This document shows, in pieces, positions 1 through 10,192 of a DNA stretch of 64,000 nt. The stretch's first letter is position 1. Each line of letters begins with the position of its first letter. The notes beneath the pieces are model-generated. The model was not told the DNA's origin and searched no databases. It saw nothing but the letters and a program-made list of their open reading frames with translations. The position numbers and the translations under genes are program-made. Source of the stretch: Inonotus obliquus (taxonomy: Eukaryota > Basidiomycota > Agaricomycetes > Hymenochaetales > Hymenochaetaceae); the NCBI GenBank assembly GCA_032164295.1, contig JAJHTX010000001.1, positions 4,092,001-4,156,000 on the forward strand. Reading direction: 5' to 3'.

Positions 1-1964
1 AATCAACATGGTTGACATGAGTATTGCAATGACAGTTACTTACGTTACTGGTAAAGCTATACCCGCAATTCCAACCTAGCAAAGCGTCGGACGTCCGTGC
101 CGTCGTACTCGCAAAAAGGAAGACGCCAGTTAAGACTATTAAGCGTTGCTGAGTTACATGTTCACAGGTTGAACCGAGACACCATTGCTTACTTGTCGAA
201 ATTGAAAGAGTCCCTTTCCTTCCGATATAAGGTAACTCTACGGACCATCCGGCAAGTAGAGCACCAGGTACACCGATCGCGCTGAGTATGAATTGCTAGA
301 ACAATCATTAGCTTGAGGCGTACATACAAGTGACAGACTGGGCTCACATTCCGATAGGTGATGAACAATGACCCATCACCGAAGTCTGCACCGCGGGTAG
401 CAAGACTGCGTAATCTTAGGATGCGATATTACGAAACTATGCAGCCACTCACAAATAGGTGACAAATCCGTTATATCTGAAAGGGAAAGAGGGTCAGAAT
501 ATAAGTCTCGGCTCGACCCAAATATCTCCGCACGCACAAGGGAAATGCTAGTCCAATGAGCGCTGGAGGTAGGAGTTAGACATCCGTAATATCTCATGCT
601 GAGAAGAGTAACTTACCCCACAAAGTGATTATCAAACCTGTATTCCATGCAAGTTTCCGCGTTGCAAACAAAGCTTTGATATGTTCGGTACTGAAATGCT
701 CCAGTTTCCTTCTCAAAGCGGCTTGGGCGGATGTATCAAGGACCGGTTTCCCGCTTTCGGCTACCTTTTCGTCGGTCTCCACAGCTTGAAGGTGCTCGAG
801 CGTAAGCTTGCTCGTTTTACCATTAATCTCAGCAACTATATGCACAACTTTTACGGCATCTTGATCACGTCCTCTCCCCATGAGGAACTTGGGACTCTCG
901 TACAGATTAAAGACGAAGAAGCGAAGCACCCAGAGGATAAACATCATTCCTCCCATCGTGAAGAGGAAGTAGCGCCATCCTTGATTTTCTGAACGCGGAC
1001 AAACATCAGCTCCGGATGGGCAAGAGTAGTTGGCAATGAGTGGCCATGCGACCTATGGCGGAGTCAGAATATGTGTTACTTTGAGCCAATTGTACCTCAC
1101 CAGGCTTCCAATGAGCTGACCAAAGGCCCACCAAATCGATAAGATAGTCAGAAGATACTGGTGAGTCCCAGGAAGGAACTCTGATGCGACAGTAAGCATA
1201 ACATGAGAAGAAGCAACAATTGCTTACCTAAGAACACAGCAGAATCGACAGGAAGATTTCCGCCGACTCCTATACTCCACAGAGTTGCGAACCATATCAA
1301 AGCATGTTCGTTTGGTGAAGCGCCCCCGACTAGTGCGAACACTGAGATTATGAGCAACGTGATGTTGAACGACCACCTGATGGTACTGTTAGCATACGTT
1401 CCAGTAAGATGAAGTATACTACAACCTTCTTCCCCAGACGTCACTTCCGAGTCCCCAGAAGAAAGCGCCCACAAGCAACCCAATGTTCTGACCAAGCTTT
1501 AGAAATGGACCTTCGAACTTGAACTCGGCGATGACGGGATCCAGAATGAGGCCGGTGACGATCTGTATCCCGTCAGATAAGATTGAATGTCGGGAGTAAT
1601 CCCAACTCACGGGCCATAGATTATCTCTGAAGTCGTAGAAATGTCAGAATATTCGAAAGCATGAAGTAATCTTGAAACTCACGCAAACCATCCGAATCCT
1701 GCTACGAAGAATAGTTCCCACTGAAGGTGGATTCGTAAGGTCGGTCCGTTAGATATTGATTGCTTGCCAGCTTACCTGATATTTCCCCATCCCAATTTCT
1801 TGAATTGCGTGGTTTAATATGCGCGCCTTCGCCTGATAAACAGGATCTACGGAATCATTATAGAGGTCGAGCGTCTCTGGCTCTTTTACGCTCGAGACAC
1901 TTGGTGCGGTGTACGATCCGTCAGCCTTTGCGTCCTTTGAGTCCTCATCACGGTGGTAAGACAT
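1..1964 (-). CDS. MFS transporter, 3' end beyond the window
   Basis: Major facilitator superfamily membrane carrier; the substrate cannot be read from sequence. The start is the ATG at 1964-1962, opening a polar, acidic cytosolic tail (MSYHRDEDSKDAK...). Exon 1 ends at 1776 (CAG|GTAAGC). Later exons give WELFFVAGFGWF, a transmembrane stretch containing LGQNIGLLVGAFFWGLGSD followed by VWGRR (the MFS loop 2-3 signature type), then WSIGVGGNLPVDSAVFLG. The central loop exon (about 956-615) holds ESPKFLMGRGRD, which fits the PESPR/PESPK motif after TM6. Beyond 594 the gene continues in short exons: ALIGLAFPL, YNGFVTYL, LATRGADFGDGSLFITYRN, AIGVPGALLAGW and ALLGWNCGYSFTSN, the last reaching the left edge. 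It resembles the fungal SV2/sugar-porter-like MFS group. I saw no disruption. The C-terminal helices lie outside the window. Confidence 0.9.
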
Positions 1965-2119
1965 GGTAGGAGTTCGAAACTCGCGTTGACCATCGAGCGC
2001 TCGAAGGCTTCACAACTCCACACACATCCAAACTTAAAAACCAATACAAGGTGATTGCGCAATTTGTTGGGATCCATGTGATCTATAGAATTCGGGTCAA
2101 AGCTTAGGTCAGAAAGTAC

Positions 2120-2342
2120 TCCAGGCCGGATCTGACGGTTGCATATGCAGACACTGATTTACTGTGTTATCCGTGCATTCGGGAGGCGGTGGCGCAATCA
2201 CTGGGACCCATGTGGCCAAGCTAGGAGAGAGAACTTGGCAAGAAGGAAGCAAGCGAGTAGCATAAGCTCTCGACGAGAAAAGGTCCGCAAAGACCACGTC
2301 CAGGAGTTGGAAAAAATGAACATCCGTCGACTGCGGCGCTGA
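2120..2342 (+). pseudogene. possible degenerate fragment resembling Atp12
   Basis: A weak signal. One frame reads LTVAYADTDLLCYP and an adjacent frame reads RWRNHWDPCGQARREN. In the F1-ATPase assembly chaperone Atp12, a TD-x-LCY segment is followed by an R-x-HWDP-x-x-x-WAR segment, so the two pieces could be a frameshifted remnant. The downstream frame then becomes a basic coiled-coil-like stretch with no Atp12 character, up to a stop at 2342. The minus strand of the same interval is open for 140 codons (2531-2109) without recognisable features. Chance similarity is a real possibility. Confidence 0.2.
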
Positions 2343-2612
2343 TGAGTACGGGATTAGACATGTCCGAGTAGCGTCGCTCGTAGACCGGAAGCATTCTTGC
2401 TGAATTGGTGGACCTTCCTCGACTAATGAAGAATCTTCTTCTTCACCTCGAGGTCCCAAGAATGATAATGCATATAACCAGGTCGATTTGACCACATGAC
2501 TTGTATTTTGCCGAAAGATAAGAGTGGGCATTCAGGCAATTTGATGCACGACGAATGCACAGCTGTCGCGCAGTTGTCCGAATGAAGCCAAATCTAGGCG
2601 GACAAGAAGACA

Positions 2613-2814
2613 ATGATAAATATTGGTCGAATGCTATCTGGAATGCCTCCAGCCGTAGTCTTTATGTGCTGGGTGTTTTATTCTCGAGATCGGAGAGGAG
2701 ACCCGGAGCACCATCAGAACTATGCAGCGAAGGTAGGTAGTTGGACTCAAATTACCTACAGGTCTGAAGCCAGGAGGGCAAAGAGTGCAGGACAATGATG
2801 GTGGTAGAGAGTAA
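2613..2814 (+). CDS. possible small one-span membrane protein
   Basis: The ATG at 2613 opens a frame with one hydrophobic segment (MPPAVVFMCWVFYS) followed by a charged tail (RDRRGDPEHHQNYAAK). A donor GTAGGT lies at 2733 and an acceptor at 2769 leads to PGGQRVQDNDGGRE and a stop at 2814, giving about 54 residues. The implied intron is only 37 nt, shorter than the roughly 50 nt usual here. Without splicing the frame runs to 2798 instead. The family is not recognised. The gene ends 12 nt before the upstream ATG of LIP2, so the two could compete for promoter space, or this may be 5' leader sequence of LIP2. Confidence 0.3.
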
Positions 2815-2825
2815 ACCTGACGACT

Positions 2826-3725
2826 TTGGGGCGCGTGAGATTGGCGGTGACAACGCGCGAGTCACGATCTTACGCAGTCTTACGCGTTTCTTTGCTTTCG
2901 ACCCTCATGAGTCCGCCCCCAATTTTCTACCATGTCTTCTCCTCACCATTACCCTATAAGCCTACCTTGCTACTTCAGAACTTCATACATGGTGTGCAGC
3001 TAGCCAGGCGACGTGCATCAGGGAATCATCGCGATTATTTGTTGCTCTTGGAACACCGACCAGTGTTTACTGCTGGAAGACGACAGACAGACGACGAGCT
3101 TCGGGATGAGCGGACGCGCCTACGGGCAATCGGCGCGGACTTCGAATCCACGCAGAGAGGAGGCCAGCTGACATACCATGGTCCTGGCCAGCTTGTCGGT
3201 TACCCTCTACTTGACCTCAGCCGGACCACACCTGCCATGTCCATTCGTGACTACATCTGCAAACTACAGCAAACCATTCAAGAGCACCTACGGAGCGCTC
3301 ACGGAATATCACACGTGCCTTCTGAACATACAGGTGTATTCCTTGACGACGGGGACGGGCGGGGTGCAAAGACGAAAATCGCAAGTATTGGCGTCCAAGT
3401 TCGTCACCGGTTAACAACGCATGGGTTTGCCTTGAACATCACGACTGAACCGATCGCCTGGTTCGATACAATTGTCGCATGCGGGTTGGGAGACGTGAAG
3501 GCTGGTTCGATTGCTGGGCGGAGTAAGAAAGTTGACAAAACGAACGTTAATGTGGCGGGCCAAATCCCGGGTGTAATACGAAACTTCGGCCGACTCATGG
3601 GCAGAGAGATGGTTAAACTTGACCCCTTCGACGATCGAGAGATTTCAGAAGCTATAGAGAGATTAGAAGAAGAGTCACAAGCACTCCAGTCAAACAACCC
3701 TGTTCCTCGGAGGCCGTTTCTTTGA
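2826..3725 (+). CDS. LIP2: lipoyl(octanoyl) transferase, mitochondrial (LIP2/LipB)
   Basis: Transfers the octanoyl group from acyl carrier protein to lipoyl-domain lysines, the first step of mitochondrial protein lipoylation. The single-exon frame carries the LipB signature RGGQLTYHGPGQLVGYPLLDL near residues 111-131. The catalytic lysine context TKIASIGV lies near residue 184, followed by HGFALNI. The catalytic cysteine context IVACGL lies near residue 220. The family length is normal. There are two in-frame starts. The ATG at 2826 gives an N-terminal extension rich in Arg, Ser and Leu with almost no acidic residues, as expected of a mitochondrial presequence. The ATG at 2907 (MSPPPIFYHVF) starts where the conserved domain begins. 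I prefer 2826 because the enzyme must reach mitochondria, but both may be used. Confidence 0.93.
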   Translation: MGRVRLAVTTRESRSYAVLRVSLLSTLMSPPPIFYHVFSSPLPYKPTLLLQNFIHGVQLARRRASGNHRDYLLLLEHRPVFTAGRRQTDDELRDERTRLRAIGADFESTQRGGQLTYHGPGQLVGYPLLDLSRTTPAMSIRDYICKLQQTIQEHLRSAHGISHVPSEHTGVFLDDGDGRGAKTKIASIGVQVRHRLTTHGFALNITTEPIAWFDTIVACGLGDVKAGSIAGRSKKVDKTNVNVAGQIPGVIRNFGRLMGREMVKLDPFDDREISEAIERLEEESQALQSNNPVPRRPFL

Positions 3726-4775
3726 CGGACAATCCCAGCACGCGAAACAACGAAACAACAGGCATGCTAAGAAAAGATCAGCAATCGAACTTCTGATTCA
3801 GTTTACCGTGTGAGTCAACTTTTATTAGCATCGCTCTGGACGTGGCCGAAATGACCTTTGGCTTTGATACGGTAGAGTTCCATTGACATCCGACACTCTG
3901 TGCGCAATTGTATACGTGGCGAGGTCTGCGCTACAAACCCGTTCTCTTTCCGCAATACGCATAACAGCACCCTACCATAATATCCCTCGCGACCATGAGA
4001 TAGCCTCTATCATTCACCTCATCTTCCAAGGCTCAACAAGCAACGACGAGTTTCGCGTATCACGGAGAAATATATGGCCCGATCGTCGAAATTCAAATCT
4101 GTGCACTTCGCAAAGAGTCTTCTTGAATATTGACACACTTCTGGAAGAGCCTGACCCTGGTTATGTTCAGTCTGCTTCCTCTGGTGGAGCCTCGGCAGCG
4201 GGGTCAACGGGCGGTTCAACTCTTCGGCACAATACATGCTTCCATGCACCTCGCACTCCTTCCTGCCTTCCGTGGTACTTGCCTTATCGGAGATTAGAAG
4301 GCACGTTGCGAACAGTATCCAGAAACAAGAATGGGATGCTTCCATGCAGCACTTCAATGGATCAACTCAAGGGACGACGCATTAATGCGTATCCTTACAA
4401 ATACATTCAAGTCGAATCTTTAGAACTCTAATCATACAACTTGGGATAAACTTACGAACAACAGGCTGGCGACGAAAGGTCAATCAAGAATATCACCACA
4501 GCCGACATGAGGCTTGAGTGGAGTCAGGACTATTCGGTACTAGATTCTTCTCTTTTTTCCCGTTCCGTAAATTTCGGCGCTTGATGGCCATTGATGGCAT
4601 ACCCCAGGCCATATTATCTTCATCAATGGATTCTGCTTCGAACTATCAAGGGTTATTACTATGCATCTGGATGATGAAGTTGATTTGACAAACCGAATCA
4701 TCGCTCTGGGCATATGCCAGACTATCGACACTAGCATTCGCGTGGTTTGCTACTCTTTGTCGCTGGGGGTTGACA
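3726..4775. other. intergenic stretch with weak overlapping ORFs
   Basis: No recognisable gene. The longest plus-strand frame (to 4431, 182 codons) lacks an ATG at its upstream end. The minus strand has an ATG-initiated 112-codon frame (4357-4019) with a hydrophobic start (CFWILFATCLLI) and several cysteines, which could suggest a small secreted protein. No family pattern or intron support is visible, so I do not call either as a gene. Confidence 0.4.
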
Positions 4776-5033
4776 TCAATACCACGCCTGAAATTCAACA
4801 GCCTTATAGAAACATACAGAAACAAATATTTCACAAAAGCCCTTCCGTATCTTTTTTAGGATACTCTTTGGTGGTTGGCGTTTCTCGTGTTGCTCGGGTA
4901 AGTCCTTGTGATAGCTCTGATGATCCAAATTTTGTGTTGAGTGTTCTTCAGACACGGACATGGTAACAAGACTTACAGGAGCAGGCTCCCAGGAAGTTCG
5001 GTGGATATGGCTACGATAGACGGTAGAGGACAT
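4776..5033 (-). CDS. hypothetical small protein
   Basis: The ATG at 5033 starts MSSTVYRSHIHRTSWEPAP, followed by a good donor (CCT|GTAAGT). The frame is also open through the possible 60-nt intron, so both spliced (joining to SYHKDLPEQHEK) and unspliced readings stay in frame to the stop at 4776, giving about 65 or 85 residues. The lysine-rich KSILKKIRKG segment lies near the C terminus. It does not end in a CaaX box, so it is not a lipopeptide pheromone precursor. The family is not recognised. Confidence 0.35.
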   Translation of the reverse strand: MSSTVYRSHIHRTSWEPAPVSLVTMSVSEEHSTQNLDHQSYHKDLPEQHEKRQPPKSILKKIRKGFCEIFVSVCFYKAVEFQAWY

Positions 5034-5783
5034 GATGCAATAACTATGCAGCTAATCGTGAAGTGGGACGTGATGGGCGTATAATTCGTCTCGGAGTCGT
5101 TGGGGCTTAAGTATAATACGCCACGGTCCGCCACCGGCAATAGAAGCTACACAAAAGCCAGAACTTTCTTCAAGGAACGCTGCTAAGGGGCCTCGAATAG
5201 TTTAGGAAGGCGCGCGGGGTTGATGTATGAATGGCATGTGGGGCGAGCGAATGAGCGAGGTGGGCTGACATATTTTATACAAAGATCGGCTTTAACGAGA
5301 TCTAGTCGGACCGTCCAATCGTCTCGCCTGATACGCTAACGAATGAAAGCTATTCCGCACTCCTCGCTGTACTCCATCCGATTATTGGTCTATCTCATAG
5401 TGCCGGTGCGTCCGCTTCCGTCCGAGAATTCCGTAAATGCCGCAACGATGTTCTATCTATTATTGAGGAGCTATTTTGGTCGGCTCGGGTATCAATACAC
5501 CACAAGTTTGTCTGAAAATTGGGATTGATAAGGTAGGGTCCAATCACAGCAAATCCAAGGCCCGCATCATGAGACACTTCAGCGCTGCAGCTGATCAAAA
5601 TTATACACTCGCCGCTCCGTAGGCACCGCTCAAATTTTCGTCATGATGCGCAGATATCATCGTCGACATACATAGTTTTAGTCTGCAAAAGGTTCCGCAT
5701 GGAAGGATATGGAAGGAAGTGCCTACCTATCTTTACCTTTACTATTCTGAGTGAGCCTGTATTAATGCTTGTATGCCCAGACC

Positions 5784-6275
5784 CTAAAGTCCTGAAAGGC
5801 AGAGGCTTAGTTGCCATGTATCTGCGACTCGGAAGACCGGGCGGAGCAGGCCGTACATGTATTCAAAAGTCAATCCATCCAGGGGAATAGTGAACACATG
5901 TTCATCCAGATCATCCGTGAATTCGTATGAGTATGATGAATCGCAGAGGAACCTTATTCCATGTACCTCACGTAGAATGGGGCCTCCTATCCCATTTGCT
6001 CGTTTCAAACTCGTGCGTCTCGTTCGTCAATTTTCATAGTGCTAGTGGCGCTTTAATTCAAACTTGACTTTTTTTATTGAATAGTACCGTTATGACGTAA
6101 CACACCTCGCAAATTCGTCAACTCCAGTGAGCGATTCTTGGGGCAAATGGGACCTTACCAGATGCCCGTTTTGGAACAGCATGAGATACTTTATCCAATC
6201 CCAGTACCAAGGAGCGAGGCATTCAATCCAAATGAGCGTCCCATGATTCGTACCCCAGTACCTTGGATGACACAT
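5784..6275 (-). CDS. possible two-exon hypothetical protein
   Basis: Two minus-strand frames join across a plausible intron. The first starts at the ATG at 6275 and is tryptophan-rich (LIWIECLAPWYWDWIKYL). The second continues as KRANGIGGPILREVHGIRF followed by a Y-S-Y-E-F-x-x-D-L-D-E-H-V-F-T pattern. I associate a similar Y-x-Y-x-DLDxxxF run with uncharacterised basidiomycete proteins, but I cannot name the family. The donor is GTGTGT and several weak AG acceptors near 6010-6020 keep the frame. The 3' end may include a further short exon after a possible 48-nt intron. It could be a relic. Confidence 0.3.
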
Positions 6276-6489
6276 CCGTTAATGTGGCTCATTTCCGACA
6301 GGCACAGAGTTTGAGCGAGAAGTCTTTAACGAGAGAACGAAAGCCTATAAACGGAGAGGGTGGCCTGCTTCGAAGAAAAGGAACTCCGTTCTTATTCCGC
6401 TGATGAAAGAGCTGATGATTATCCAAGAATACGCGTACCTGCCTGGAGAATATGAGCCCGGGGAAATGAGAGTAGGTTACATTCAAGTT

Positions 6490-7760
6490 GAGGTGTTTAG
6501 TTTCATAGACCGTGAGAACTTTTGCATATGTACTAATACTTTCGCACGAGTTCTTTGGGTCGAGCGTTGTATTCTTCGCGGTAAGGGAAACTATCTTAAG
6601 GAGTGGATGTTTTCGAAGGCTCCGTCTTATATTTAAAAGACGCGGCTTCAGTACCTTCCCCGTAGTGCTCCGGCACCCGACTGTGGCTGAAGTATTTCAC
6701 CGCTATCGGTGACATCTTCGAATTCCTATTCCTCCGGTTTCTGGATTAATCGAAGACAGGTATACATACCTTTCTTAACCTTTCTTTCTCTCTCTATCTT
6801 ATGACTCATGATTTATACTCAAGTTCAGTGCATGAAGTACGTCAAGAGAACACCTTCGATCTGATCATTGTGGTCTCGCATCTACAGATATGGATGCTCG
6901 CTAATCTGCTGTCGCACAAAGAGAACGGGTTTTACGGATACTTTAGACTAATCAAAATCCGCAGATATCGGCGACGCAAACGATCGGACAATGCGTAATT
7001 GCAATTCTTAGACTTCAGCATATTGTCGCGTTATTGTCGCGTTGATGCCATCCGGAGTTCCATTTTCTCCTTTGAAAAGATTGATATGATGGAGTACTAA
7101 GCTTTCAGTAGCGGAAATCGTCGGATGACTTTCCTCTTCAAAGAAAGGAGCTCTCAGGCCCTTGCGAGTCCATCCGCAGTCCGAATTCCTGTCCTCCTGA
7201 GTGCAGAAAATAGACTAAACCTGACCGATCGGCGGTTGCTCGATCGCGATCGAAGGAAGAAACCCTCCTTCAGGACGTGTCTCCTCAACATTTCTACCGG
7301 TAACGTCAGAGTACGTCGCAGTAAAATTCCAAAATAAGGTCTCCTTTCCCTTGGGAAGGGGACCCCTACCGTTGCGAACGCCGTGAACCTCGTGTCGTAC
7401 CTCGGACAGAGCTTGGAAGTCCCGCTTATTACGTTGAAAGCAAACGAGCATGGGATAACTTGCACGCGGAACAGCTACTCAATAAATCGTTGCATTCCTC
7501 GGAAGTGTGACTTTCATAACGAAGGGGAATGATCTAGGCTCATGCTGAGGAGATTTGGATCATGATTTCCAATTGATGCCGACATTTTGTTCTGATAGCC
7601 ACGCGGTTTGCGCGATGAGTTCATTAAAAACTACCACATATAAATAGCCTAGGAAAACAAAGTTGAAGCAAATATAATACATTTATAACATTCTTCCTTC
7701 GCTAGGATCCCGCGCTGAGTCCGATTATGCGTGCAGATAACACAATATTGAAGACGAGCC
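6490..7760. other. gene-poor stretch
   Basis: Only short, mutually overlapping frames on both strands, none with a family pattern or a consistent set of splice sites. A short direct repeat (two copies of TATTGTCGCGTT around 7021-7045) is the only structure I noticed. Confidence 0.5.
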
Positions 7761-7762
7761 CT

Positions 7763-8170
7763 TCAAGATAGGTTCTTCTTGCGGGGGACAGGGCCCCAGG
7801 CGACATTGTCGTCGTCCATCTCTTCCGCCTTTCCAACAGTTAGTGTGACTCTGGACGAGAAGAACCGCATCACTCACAAAATCTTCAAGTTGTGATGATT
7901 TGGCTATACTTTGATAGGAAGTATTGCCCGACCGCTTCTACGATGAGATTAGTGGTCGGAAGAATATAGAGAACAACGTGACATTTACCATGTCTGATGC
8001 ATAAGAGCGACGGAAGTTAGGTAAGATCGAAAATTTGGATGACGAGGACGAGGACACGGATGCCTAGCATGGGTAGACGTTAGCCGGTTTACAAAGAGGT
8101 GGTAGTGCTATTTCACATTAATGCTCGGCGTATGTGAGCGCGAAGATGTGGACGAGGTGACATTGAACAT
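7763..8170 (-). CDS. small four-exon protein, unknown function
   Basis: Pieced together by eye from four exons: 8170-8117, 8063-7989, 7937-7878 and 7828-7763. The three introns are 53, 51 and 49 nt with GT..AG ends, all phase 0, and each join leaves an open frame, giving 84 residues. The N-terminal third is Ser/Thr-rich (starting MFNVTSSTSSRSH), followed by a serine run, a basic patch (PNFRRSY), an acidic turn (LEDFAEEMDDDN) and the C-terminal AWGPVPRKKNLS. No signal peptide or membrane span is apparent. The uniform intron sizes match neighbouring genes, which is the main evidence that this is real. No family is recognised. A 111-codon frame just upstream (8541-8206) may be leader sequence. 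Confidence 0.6.
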
Positions 8171-8952
8171 GGTTGGGGTACTTGGTGCAGAGAGTAGGGG
8201 CACTACTAGAGCTGTGGACTAAGCCGATCAGATGCTTGAGCAGAGGAAGTGACGCGGTAGTGAGTTCTGAGTCTGAGTATTCCTAGCGGATGGGAGGCAG
8301 GTTTTATATCCTTTCCAAGACGCGGGCCGTGCAAAAATAGACATGACATGGTCTTCACGGCCTTGGAGCGGCACACCGGAGGCAGTTCAGAAGAAGCCAG
8401 AAAAGATAGAGGGAAGATAGACTCAGCACAAAAGCGGCGCACAATTGAAGACCGCCAAGCTGCGGAGCAAGCTTGCAATTCTAAGGTGGTGTGAGGTAGA
8501 TTAAGCCTGGGCATTCTCCTATTCTGGAGTGCGCTTCCCATTACATGCTAGCGATGCTGAGATGCAAATGGGCCATTGCCTCATATCATGCAATGAAACA
8601 CACTTCTAAAGTGAATGAGCAGATGTAAGGCACATGTTGCAAAGCAACAATTCATGCCGCTCTTAGAGCGTCCCGTCGTCGGGCAATTTGGGGATTGTAG
8701 CCCCTCTAGCCTGCCATGTGACAGAGTCTAATTTTCATCCTCCCCCGCCAGCACATCACATACAGTTCGGGAGTCTCCACGGTAATAGCAGTGTTAGGTC
8801 CGCTGTCGGATGATACTGATGAGGTCCGGAAACAACAAGGTTTGAAGTTATCTGCTTGTAGAAGGGGAAAGATGAAGGAGCGGAGATAGTGAAGGTACGA
8901 TGAGAAGAAAAGGCCCAAAGCAGGAAATGATCTGACTCTGAACTTTTCTAAC

Positions 8953-9414
8953 TCAGTCTAGCAGCACGATCCGAATCACAACTTCGTTTAGTCTGTCGCA
9001 TCTCAGCTGTTCTTCAAGGCGGCAACTCAACGTTTCAGCTCGCCTCAGTTGTAAATTCGCAAAATCTTCAAGATTGATCGCAGAACAGTTTCTTTTATCG
9101 CTCATCACCTGAGAATCAATGAACTTTCTTGTCTGCTGACGTTCCCAGCTCGGCTTTAATCTGGTCTTCTCTATGACGCCTGGCAAGAACAAGCAACACC
9201 AGTATAGAGGCAGTTGACCGCGGTCTGCGCGTTTCGCGAAAGTTCTATCATGCGAGAATTCTCTGTCAGCACTGCCTGCTAGCCAGCTAGCATGAGAGAT
9301 CAAGAGAAACAACACTGCTTCTTCAAGGACCTTCCCACTGCCGAAATAACATCTCGGAGAGAGCATTTCGATTGTCCCAGGATACATCTTGGCATACGCA
9401 ACCAGAGACCGCAT
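8953..9414 (-). CDS. weak ORF, possible hypothetical protein
   Basis: An ATG-initiated frame of 153 codons. The C-terminal part (INLEDFANLQLRRAETLSC and on) has amphipathic, coding-like composition. A possible donor at the end could splice into a further frame near 8860-8740 (FKPCCFRTSSVSSDS...). No conserved domain is visible, and the N-terminal half overlaps frames on both strands. Included because the interval 8.2-10.2 kb otherwise holds no gene. Confidence 0.22.
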   Translation of the reverse strand: MRSLVAYAKMYPGTIEMLSPRCYFGSGKVLEEAVLFLLISHASWLAGSADREFSHDRTFAKRADRGQLPLYWCCLFLPGVIEKTRLKPSWERQQTRKFIDSQVMSDKRNCSAINLEDFANLQLRRAETLSCRLEEQLRCDRLNEVVIRIVLLD

Positions 9415-10112
9415 GCATGTCTACAAAGACTCCACTCTCCTGGGCTGTTACCAAGATTTGCACAAGCTCTTTTTCCTTGGCTTTGGTTCATGAGAGCTAG
9501 AATACTGGCATTCGTTCTCATGAGCAGAACATCGAGACTCAATTAGAACCCGTGAGGTACCTCAGAGCATATGTACATGTGAAATGCCTTTGGTAAGGCT
9601 CGCGGATTCATGCTAAAACCGTTCCATCCCACACCTGAAAATCACAGGTATTGCATCGGATTCGCAAAATACGAAATTTCTGCCTGTGTAATGTCACTTT
9701 GATAGATCCACTTCCCACTTTGCTGACGCGGTTTCTCTGGGTAGCAATCTGCTATCCTAGATCACGAAGCGCGCTTGGAGGACGGATAAATTTGCTATCT
9801 GTCGACGCCGAATACTCTTGGGTGCACTTCGGCGGAGGCGCAGCGCGCTCTATTTCCGTAGCCTCGACCCGTACCACTTTTTCTTGGGCGTAAAATGATG
9901 AACTTGCTCACTACTGAACTCCCACAGGTCTATCTTGGCCCGAATTCGACATGAATCAAGACCCGGAGCGGTGTCGTGTCGTCTTTGTGATCAAATACTA
10001 CCAGACAAAAAAAGAATGGTCCTTGTGGTTTGTGGAATTCGGAGAAGATGACGACACGACAGCGCTTGCGATAAAATAAAGCAATTATGTAATAAGTAGT
10101 TACAGTAATTGG

Positions 10113-10129
10113 CACGTGACTAGCACGTG
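10113..10129. promoter_or_regulatory. paired CACGTG E-boxes upstream of the RSC1-like gene
   Basis: Two perfect CACGTG palindromes at 10113-10118 and 10124-10129, 11 nt apart start to start, lie 64 nt before the ATG at 10193. CACGTG is the core bound by fungal bHLH factors of the Cbf1/Pho4 type. A third copy at 13056-13061 lies about 60 nt before the next gene. Function is inferred from the motif only. Confidence 0.35.
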
Positions 10130-10192
10130 CGTCAGACGCGCCTCGCAACTGATCCACTACTTGTATCTCCAACAACTCGAGGGGCGACGACG

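Noticed and set aside
4019..4431. Overlapping frames on both strands, one with a hydrophobic N terminus and cysteines (possible small secreted protein).
   Set aside because: The plus frame lacks an ATG at its start, the minus frame shows no family pattern or intron support, and the two contradict each other.
4776..5033. Considered as a mating pheromone precursor because it is small and near a gene-poor region.
   Set aside because: No C-terminal CaaX box in either the spliced or unspliced reading.
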